From contig WPIO01000117.1 in NCBI GenBank assembly GCA_009760855.2, positions 500,001 through 564,000 of the forward strand: a stretch of DNA of 64,000 nt, read 5' to 3'. The notes under the pieces were generated by a model. It was not told the origin of the DNA, made no database searches, and saw only the letters and a list, made by a program, of their open reading frames with translations. This document shows positions 57,085-64,000 of this stretch, one piece after another; position 1 is the first letter of the stretch, and each line of letters begins with the position of its first letter. The stretch is from Cristatella mucedo (lineage: Eukaryota; Bryozoa; Phylactolaemata; Cristatellidae). A program made the translations under genes and the position numbers.

Positions 57085-58017
57085 GTTAATAATAATAATA
57101 ATAATTCACTTGATAAAGCGCCCTCAGAGAACTTAATCTCTCTCTAGGCGCTTCACATTTGCTGCAAAGTGAAATGCAATTGAATGGCAAGTAAAATCAT
57201 GCTTGAAAAAAACAAAAACAAAATGAATAGTATGGTTAGGGGTGACATGCACAGGGTCAGCATGCGAATGTGGTTAGTGGCAGCATGCACGGTGTCAGCA
57301 AACATAAGCACATCAAGGACGAATCACAGAGACCCGCTAAATGTTGTCCTAAATAGGTGTGTTTTTAGTTTCCTTTTAAATGTGGTCAGGTCGGGGAATG
57401 TTCTGACGCAGGTCGGGAGTGAGTTCCAGGCTTTGGGAGCATACAAACTAAATGCACGGTCTCCAATGGATTTAAGGTTTGGACGAGGTATTTCTAGACT
57501 GTTGGATTCCGAAAAAGCGGGTGGTACGATGTTTGGCCTGATGGGGTAGTATATCTGAAAGATAGGCTGGAGCCATAGAATGAAGGGACCTAAAAGTGAG
57601 CGACAAAACCTTGAAGTCAATCCGTTGCTTGACTGGTAGCCAGTGCAGGTCGGCGAGAAGTGGAGTAATGTGGCAACTGCGACGCTCACGACAGACAAGT
57701 CTAGCTGCCGAGTTTTGCACCAGCTGCAATCGCCTGATCGCACATGCTGGTAGGCCAGTAAGCAGTGAGTTGCAGAAGTCGAGACGGGATGTCACGAATG
57801 CATGGATCAACTTGGACGTGGTATGATTATCTAAACAAGCCCGAATTTTAGCAATGTTATGAAGCTGAAAATAGGAGGATTTGACTGTGGAGCTGATATG
57901 GTCGTCTAACGAGAGGTCGCTTTGGAATATGACACCTAGATTTTGAGCTGATTTAACTGGAGATATGCTTGCAGAGCCTATTTTGAGCGTCAGCCTTTCC
58001 AATCGCAAATCACACAT
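57085..58017 (-). mobile_element. LINE copy 2 of the array, frameshifted
   Basis: As copy 1, but the run at 57,510-57,514 has five As where copies 3-5 have four, splitting the 230-codon frame into pieces of 181 and 139 codons in different registers. Confidence 0.92.
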
Positions 58018-58574
58018 AGCAAATCATTGCAGTAGAGACACTTGTGAGCGGGTCGCTCTTATTCAGGGTCACAGGTTTCTGTTTGAATCTCATTTGATCT
58101 CAGGCTGCCTAAGATTTAAGATCATGTACAACTAGAATTTTCTTTGAATACTTTGAGAAAGTATGTCAGTGACACATTTTCTCATTTATTAACGAAAGTA
58201 ACCAAAACAACTCGCACTCCTGCTCTGAAGAGGGCTTCGGAAATTTAAGAAATATGCACGCTGACAGGCGCTCTGTCCTAAAAAGAGACCAATCGATACA
58301 AGGGGTGCAAGATAAAAGATTTAAAAAAAATCAGGTATCTCTAGAGGTGATGAAATGAACTTCTTAGAAATTAAAAAAATTAAAATCTATTGAATTACAT
58401 ACGAAGTGGAGAATAAACTCTGCACATATAAAAAGAAACCCCATGCATTTAAAATGAGACTTGGTCGAAATTTAACGAACTTATAGCTAACCTCTGACCT
58501 CAACGTGTTCGCTTGGTAGCAAGTCGAGCACAATGAGCTGATTTTAGTATGGAGCTAATGCAGGTATCTGGCGC

Positions 58575-59505
58575 AATGTTAATAATAATAATAATAATTC
58601 ACTTGATAAAGCGCCCTCAGAGAACTTAATCTCTCTCTAGGCGCTTCACATTTGCTGCAAAGTGAAATGCAATTGAATGGCAAGTAAAATCATGCTTGAA
58701 AAACAAACAAAATGAATAGTATGGTTAGGGGTGACATGCACAGGGTCAGCATGCGAATGTGGTTAGTGGCAGCATGCACGGTGTCAGCAAACATAAGCAC
58801 ATCAAGGACGAATCACAGAGACCCGCTAAATGTTGTCCTAAATAGGTGTGTTTTTAGTTTCCTTTTAAATGTGGTCAGGTCGGGGAATGTTCTGACGCAG
58901 GTCGGGAGTGAGTTCCAGGCTTTGGGAGCATACAAACTAAATGCACGGTCTCCAATGGATTTAAGGTTTGGACGAGGTATTTCTAGACTGTTGGATTCCG
59001 AAAAGCGGGTGGTACGATGTTTGGCCTGATGGGGTAGTATATCTGAAAGATAGGCTGGAGCCATAGAATGAAGGGACCTAAAAGTGAGCGACAAAACCTT
59101 GAAGTCAATCCGTTGCTTGACTGGTAGCCAGTGCAGGTCGGCGAGAAGTGGAGTAATGTGGCAACTGCGACGCTCACGACAGACAAGTCTAGCTGCCGAG
59201 TTTTGCACCAGCTGCAATCGCCTGATCGCACATGCTGGTAGGCCAGTAAGCAGTGAGTTGCAGAAGTCGAGACGGGATGTCACGAATGCATGGATCAACT
59301 TGGACGTGGTATGATTATCTAAACAAGCCCGAATTTTAGCAATGTTATGAAGCTGAAAATAGGAGGATTTGACTGTGGAGCTGATATGGTCGTCTAACGA
59401 GAGGTCGCTTTGGAATATGACACCTAGATTTTGAGCTGATTTAACTGGAGATATGCTTGCAGAGCCTATTTTGAGCGTCAGCCTTTCCAATCGCAAATCA
59501 CACAT
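58575..59505 (-). mobile_element. LINE copy 3 of the array
   Basis: Intact 230-codon C-terminal frame (59,505-58,813), identical at protein level to copy 4. Lacks RT catalytic motifs because of 5' truncation, so it cannot mobilise itself. Confidence 0.92.
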
Positions 59506-60064
59506 AGCAAATCATTGCAGTAGAGACACTTGTGAGCGGGTCGCTCTTATTCAGGGTCACAGGTTTCTGTTTGAATCTCATTTGATCTCAGGCTGCCTAA
59601 GATTTAAGATCATGTACAACTAGAATTTTCTTTGAATACTTTGAGAAAGTATGTCAGTGACACATTTTCTCATTTTATTAACGAAAGTAACCAAAACAAC
59701 TCGCACTCCTGCTCTGAAGAGGGCTTCGGAAATTTAAGAAATATGCACGCTGACAGGCGCTCTGTCCTAAAAAAAGAGACCAATCGATACAAGGGGTGCA
59801 AGATAAAAGATTTAAAAAAAATCAGGTATCTCTAGAGGTGATGAAATGAACTTCTTAGAAATTAAAAAATTAAAATCTATTGAATTACATACGAAGTGGA
59901 GAATAAACTCTGCACATATAAAAAGAAACCCCATGCATTTAAAATGAGACTTGGTCGAAATTTAACGAACTTATAGCTAACCTCTGACCTCAACGTGTTC
60001 GCTTGGTAGCAAGTCGAGCACAATGAGCTGATTTTAGTATGGAGCTAATGCAGGTATCTGGCGC

Positions 60065-60995
60065 AATGTTAATAATAATAATAATAATTCACTTGATAAA
60101 GCGCCCTCAGAGAACTTAATCTCTCTCTAGGCGCTTCACATTTGCTGCAAAGTGAAATGCAATTGAATGGCAAGTAAAATCATGCTTGAAAAACAAACAA
60201 AATGAATAGTATGGTTAGGGGTGACATGCACAGGGTCAGCATGCGAATGTGGTTAGTGGCAGCATGCACGGTGTCAGCAAACATAAGCACATCAAGGACG
60301 AATCACAGAGACCCGCTAAATGTTGTCCTAAATAGGTGTGTTTTTAGTTTCCTTTTAAATGTGGTCAGGTCGGGGAATGTTCTGACGCAGGTCGGGAGTG
60401 AGTTCCAGGCTTTGGGAGCATACAAACTAAATGCACGGTCTCCAATGGATTTAAGGTTTGGACGAGGTATTTCTAGACTGTTGGATTCCGAAAAGCGGGT
60501 GGTACGATGTTTGGCCTGATGGGGTAGTATATCTGAAAGATAGGCTGGAGCCATAGAATGAAGGGACCTAAAAGTGAGCGACAAAACCTTGAAGTCAATC
60601 CGTTGCTTGACTGGTAGCCAGTGCAGGTCGGCGAGAAGTGGAGTAATGTGGCAACTGCGACGCTCACGACAGACAAGTCTAGCTGCCGAGTTTTGCACCA
60701 GCTGCAATCGCCTGATCGCACATGCTGGTAGGCCAGTAAGCAGTGAGTTGCAGAAGTCGAGACGGGATGTCACGAATGCATGGATCAACTTGGACGTGGT
60801 ATGATTATCTAAACAAGCCCGAATTTTAGCAATGTTATGAAGCTGAAAATAGGAGGATTTGACTGTGGAGCTGATATGGTCGTCTAACGAGAGGTCGCTT
60901 TGGAATATGACACCTAGATTTTGAGCTGATTTAACTGGAGATATGCTTGCAGAGCCTATTTTGAGCGTCAGCCTTTCCAATCGCAAATCACACAT
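60065..60995 (-). mobile_element. LINE copy 4 of the array
   Basis: Intact 230-codon C-terminal frame (60,995-60,303). Near-identical to copy 3, including spacer and tail length. Confidence 0.92.
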
Positions 60996-61553
60996 AGCAA
61001 ATCATTGCAGTAGAGACACTTGTGAGCGGGTCGCTCTTATTCAGGGTCACAGGTTTCTGTTTGAATCTCATTTGATCTCAGGCTGCCTAAGATTTAAGAT
61101 CATGTACAACTAGAATTTTCTTTGAATACTTTGAGAAAGTATGTCAGTGACACATTTTCTCATTTTATTAACGAAAGTAACCAAAACAACTCGCACTCCT
61201 GCTCTGAAGAGGGCTTCGGAAATTTAAGAAATATGCACGCTGACAGGCGCTCTGTCCTAAAAAGAGACCAATCGATACAAGGGGTGCAAGATAAAAGATT
61301 TAAAAAAAATCAGGTATCTCTAGAGGTGATGAAATGAACTTCTTAGAAATTAAAAAATTAAAATCTATTGAATTACATACGAAGTGGAGAATAAACTCTG
61401 CACATATAAAAAGAAACCCCATGCATTTAAAATGAGACTTGGTCGAAATTTAACGAACTTATAGCTAACCTCTGACCTCAACGTGTTCGCTTGGTAGCAA
61501 GTCGAGCACAATGAGCTGATTTTAGTATGGAGCTAATGCAGGTATCTGGCGCA

Positions 61554-62231
61554 ATGTTAATAATAATAATAATAATTCACTTGATAAAGCGCCCTCAGAG
61601 AACTTAATCTCTCTCTAGGCGCTTCACATTTGCTGCAAAGTGAAATGCAATTGAATGGCAAGTAAAATCATGCTTGAAAAAAACAAACAAAATGAATAGT
61701 ATGGTTAGGGGTGACATGCACAGGGTCAGCATGCGAATGTGGTTAGTGGCAGCATGCACGGTGTCAGCAAACATAAGCACATCAAGGACGAATCACAGAG
61801 ACCCGCTAAATGTTGTCCTAAATAGGTGTGTTTTTAGTTTCCTTTTAAATGTGGTCAGGTCGGGGAATGTTCTGACGCAGGTCGGGAGTGAGTTCCAGGC
61901 TTTGGGAGCATACAAACTAAATGCACGGTCTCCAATGGATTTAAGGTTTGGACGAGGTATTTCTAGACTGTTGGATTCCGAAAAGCGGGTGGTACGATGT
62001 TTGGCCTGATGGGGTAGTATATCTGAAAGATAGGCTGGAGCCATAGAATGAAGGGACCTAAAAGTGAGCGACAAAACCTTGAAGTCAATCCGTTGCTTGA
62101 CTGGTAGCCAGTGCAGGTCGGCGAGAAGTGGAGTAATGTGGCAACTGCGACGCTCACGACAGACAAGTCTAGCTGCCGAGTTTTGCACCAGCTGCAATCG
62201 CCTGATCGCACATGCTGGTAGGCAAGTAAGC
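61554..62231 (-). mobile_element. LINE copy 5 of the array, truncated
   Basis: Same 3' part, but cut within the SLLTGLPACAI region at 62,231, leaving about 134 codons. The join runs AGTAAGCAGTGA|TTATATTAG and has an ATTAGTTCGAATGAGA direct repeat just beyond (62,239-62,278). Confidence 0.9.
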
Positions 62232-62289
62232 AGTGATTATATTAGTTCGAATGAGATGAATGTTAGTTCGAATGAGAAGATCACTTTGA

Positions 62290-62420
62290 ATTAATGCATA
62301 GGCAGCAGGTGAAATTCTGGCCGAGACCATATTGAAGGCTAGGCTTTCCGCATCTTGAGTACGATCGCATTTGCCAATAGGTAACGTCGTTGGTTGTGTC
62401 GTCATTGATTTCGACGTCAT
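62290..62420 (-). mobile_element. Degraded LINE remnant beside the array
   Basis: Complement of GAAATTCTGGCCGAGACCAT and AGGCTAGGCTTTCC matches the IGSASIS/LTL region of other minus copies. Further right the minus frame reads LLKPNDVEINDDTTN, an echo of FLKLNDDKTN. Older than the array. Confidence 0.5.
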
Positions 62421-62469
62421 TTGGTTTGAGGAGGTTCGCAGAGAGTCGATCGCAAAAGTTTGAAAGATA

Positions 62470-62600
62470 TCCACTGAGACGGTGGCAAGCTTTTTAAAAT
62501 GCACGACGTCGCCAACTTGATATGTATGCGTGAATGTAACGTCTATCAGGAACTGGAAAGCTTTGCCCTCAATATTTAGCTCAACAAGCAGATCTCCAAT
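62470..62600 (-). pseudogene. Possible retropepsin-like relic
   Basis: Minus strand LLVELNIEGKAFQFLIDV followed by FKKL 16 residues later resembles the N-terminal part of an LTR-retrotransposon aspartic protease (strand-turn-strand, FLIDTGA). Where the active-site Asp-Thr-Gly should be, the sequence reads Asp-Val-Thr, so it would be inactive. No LTR, gag or integrase was seen nearby. May be coincidence. Confidence 0.25.
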
Positions 62601-62669
62601 AGCATATGCATGGAATATGGTCGCTCTGTCCCTCGTGACCCGTCGACTGATAAACGCATTCATAATAAT

Positions 62670-63330
62670 GCTTTCATCAGCATCAGTCGAAGCTTCTTAC
62701 TTTACAGCTACAGCTACAATTGCATTATACTTACGTACAATTGCATTATACTTACATACAATTGCATTATACTTACATACAATTGCATTATACTTACGTA
62801 CAATTGCATTATACTTACATACAATTGCATTATACTTACATACAATTGCATTATACTTACGTACAATTGCATTATTTGGGGCTCTCTTAAATAAGGACTC
62901 CATAGCCAAGTTGGTGCAGGTAGTTGCGACATCTCTTGCACAGATTTCTGAGATTCATCGTTTGCAAGCTGTACTGTCTGCGAAATAGGAAGCTTATTGA
63001 CGGTGCAAAACTCTATAGCGAGGCTTTCCTCTAATGAATGAACGCAGCATTTTCCAGATGACGCCACTTCTCGCCGACCGGCACGGTTTCCCATCAAGCA
63101 GCGCGCAGGCGCGTATTATTTTGCTACTCATTTCCTCTGATTCCTTCCACTGTCGAACCTTAGGGAGTATATCGGATCTAGATCTATTTCCCCAGGCTTC
63201 CAATCGTTGCACCCCGTTGAATTTCTTGACTTGCATCATTGCAGCTATTCCTCTAACAACCGAGCTCAAACCTTTATAATGAAGCTAAAGACCCGTCTAA
63301 TCCTAGCGACATTTCTTTTCACAGAGTTCG
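62670..63330 (+). mobile_element. LINE N relic carrying a minisatellite
   Basis: The plus frame reads SSVEASYFTATATIAL, then the repeat, then NKDSIAKLVQVVATS, parallel to ISSTVKSSYFQLHNIAKIRA and SKLIHAFVTSR of the family. Further on, MTPLLADRHGFPSSS, SISDLD and LKTRLI equivalents are visible. Highly diverged, with no recognisable 3' UTR or tail. Confidence 0.65.
62714..62873. repeat. 21-bp minisatellite, about 7.6 copies
   Basis: Unit ACAATTGCATTATACTTAC(A/G)T. The variable base runs G, A, A, G, A, A, G through the array, so there is a 63-bp higher-order period. Length 21 preserves the LINE reading frame (7 codons). Confidence 0.97.
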
Positions 63331-63331
63331 C

Positions 63332-63500
63332 AGTCCTGCTGATTAGGCCCAATGGTTAAGTGCTAGTCTCGAACCAAGGCAAACGTGAATGTATTTGATG
63401 GGAGACGTCGTAAGCTCGAGCCCCGCGGCATATGCGAAGCACCCAAATAGAGATTCGGTTCTCTTAGAGCGCTATACAAACGGATTATACTTATATTTTA
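63332..63500 (+). mobile_element. SINE-A, long subtype
   Basis: CCTGCTGATTAGGCCCAATG, GTTAAGTGCTAG, insert GTGAATGTATTTGATGGGAG, B box GTCGTAAGCTCGAGCCCC, tail GAAGCACCCAAATAGAGATT and TCTCTTAGAGCGCTATACAA, then ATTATACTTATATTT. Confidence 0.9.
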
Positions 63501-64000
63501 ATTTTATATACCTATTTGTGCTGAAATTATGAATGTTATCGTAATCAGTCGAAATTATTCCTTGAAATTGTATATAAGGTGTACAAACTGCATGAATCTA
63601 CCTACGTGATGTTGAAAGTGCGTAAGTTCCGTAAAAATGGTAAGTTCCGAAAGTTCCGAAGAAAACTGGTTCGCTAGCCGGTGCTGACCAATTACAGAAG
63701 ACCCTAAGCAATATCTATGCAGATGGCAACGTGCACTCTTACAGTAGAAAATGTATTTTTCGTCACAAGAAATACAAAAGGGAGAACGTACCTAAAGTAT
63801 GAAAATATGGAGCCTTAACTGCAAATAGTTTGAAAAAAGAAAGCAAAATGGATGGGATATATGTGTAACCATCGCAGACAACGAGAAAACAATAACAGAA
63901 AAAACTACTCAGGATTACGCTGTCGAAGCTCAAAGGAAGCGCGGTTTTTGTCCATCTCAACAAAAGCATTTACTTTTCATTTTATTATCGTATTCAGATT
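63501..64000. other. Right edge of window; nothing recognised
   Basis: AT-rich unique DNA with a triple GTAAGTTCCG/GAAAGTTCCG repeat at 63,620-63,660. No exon or element seen. Confidence 0.4.

Larger units (their letters stand above)
55594..62231 (-). repeat. Tandem array of a 1490-bp LINE-containing unit, 4.5 copies
   Basis: Units begin at the (TAA)n runs near 55,597, 57,088, 58,578, 60,068 and 61,557, spacing 1489-1491 bp. Each holds a minus-strand 5'-truncated LINE (about 920 bp) and a 570-bp spacer starting CACACATAGCAAATCATTGC and ending GGTATCTGGCGCAATGTTAA. Copies 2-5 differ by isolated substitutions and homopolymer indels. Copy 1 is more diverged over its LINE 3' part. Copy 5 is cut at AGTAAGCAGTGA (62,231). 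Confidence 0.97.

Noticed and set aside
55730-62009. Repeated plus-strand frames (MNSMVRGDMHRVSMRMWL and similar) in each array unit and other LINE copies
   Set aside because: They lie antisense to the LINE 3' UTR and C-terminal coding region. The minus-strand frame carries the recognisable RT sequence.

Overview
This is metazoan nuclear DNA, most likely from an invertebrate; I cannot name the species. The evidence is a gene split by GT-AG introns, non-LTR retrotransposons (LINEs) of the CR1/L2 type with an endonuclease-reverse transcriptase layout, two tRNA-derived SINE families, and many long microsatellites. Nothing bacterial, viral or organellar is visible: there are no operons, no dense long ORFs and no CRISPR array.

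Positions 1-19,900 are GC-rich. The one protein-coding gene I can assemble lies on the minus strand at 4208-1047. Its five exons encode a secretory signal peptide followed by a laminin-G-like (LamG) domain. All exon borders carry consensus splice sites, all phases agree, and the joined frame is 297 codons. A TATA-like element lies about 95 bp upstream of the start codon. The rest of this block holds GC-rich, CpG-island-like DNA with no recognised coding exon, six long purine-on-plus-strand GA arrays, a perfect 32-bp minisatellite, a broken LINE (7500-9800) with a SINE inside it, and several SINEs.

Positions 19,900-55,590 are a graveyard of one CR1/L2-like LINE family and its SINE companions, with a few GC-rich islands (30.0-31.2, 35.2-35.5, 43.1-43.7, 49.7-50.2 and 53.2-53.7 kb) where no gene is recognised. 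The LINE copies are mostly 5'-truncated. They carry fragments of the endonuclease, reverse transcriptase and C-terminal regions, a 3' UTR with a 38-bp internal repeat, and an (ATT)n tail. The larger SINE family (SINE-A) ends in the same two-stem hairpin as the LINE, which suggests the LINE machinery moves it. A nested set of insertions at 44.4-47.6 kb and a 5'-inverted copy at 36.5-36.9 kb are readable in detail.

Positions 55,594-62,231 are a tandem array of 4.5 copies of a 1490-bp unit. Each unit is a 5'-truncated LINE (minus strand) plus about 570 bp of its former flank. The inner copies are almost identical. The array is followed by a LINE relic in which a 21-bp (7-codon) minisatellite grew inside the old reading frame, a possible retropepsin-like relic on the other strand, and a SINE.

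The only coordinated parts I can support are the LINE and SINE families acting on the genome, and the LamG gene as an independent host gene. I found no convincing novel multi-gene system. The most unusual structures are the LINE-derived satellite array, the shared LINE/SINE tail hairpin, and microsatellites and minisatellites that arose inside or at the ends of retroelements.
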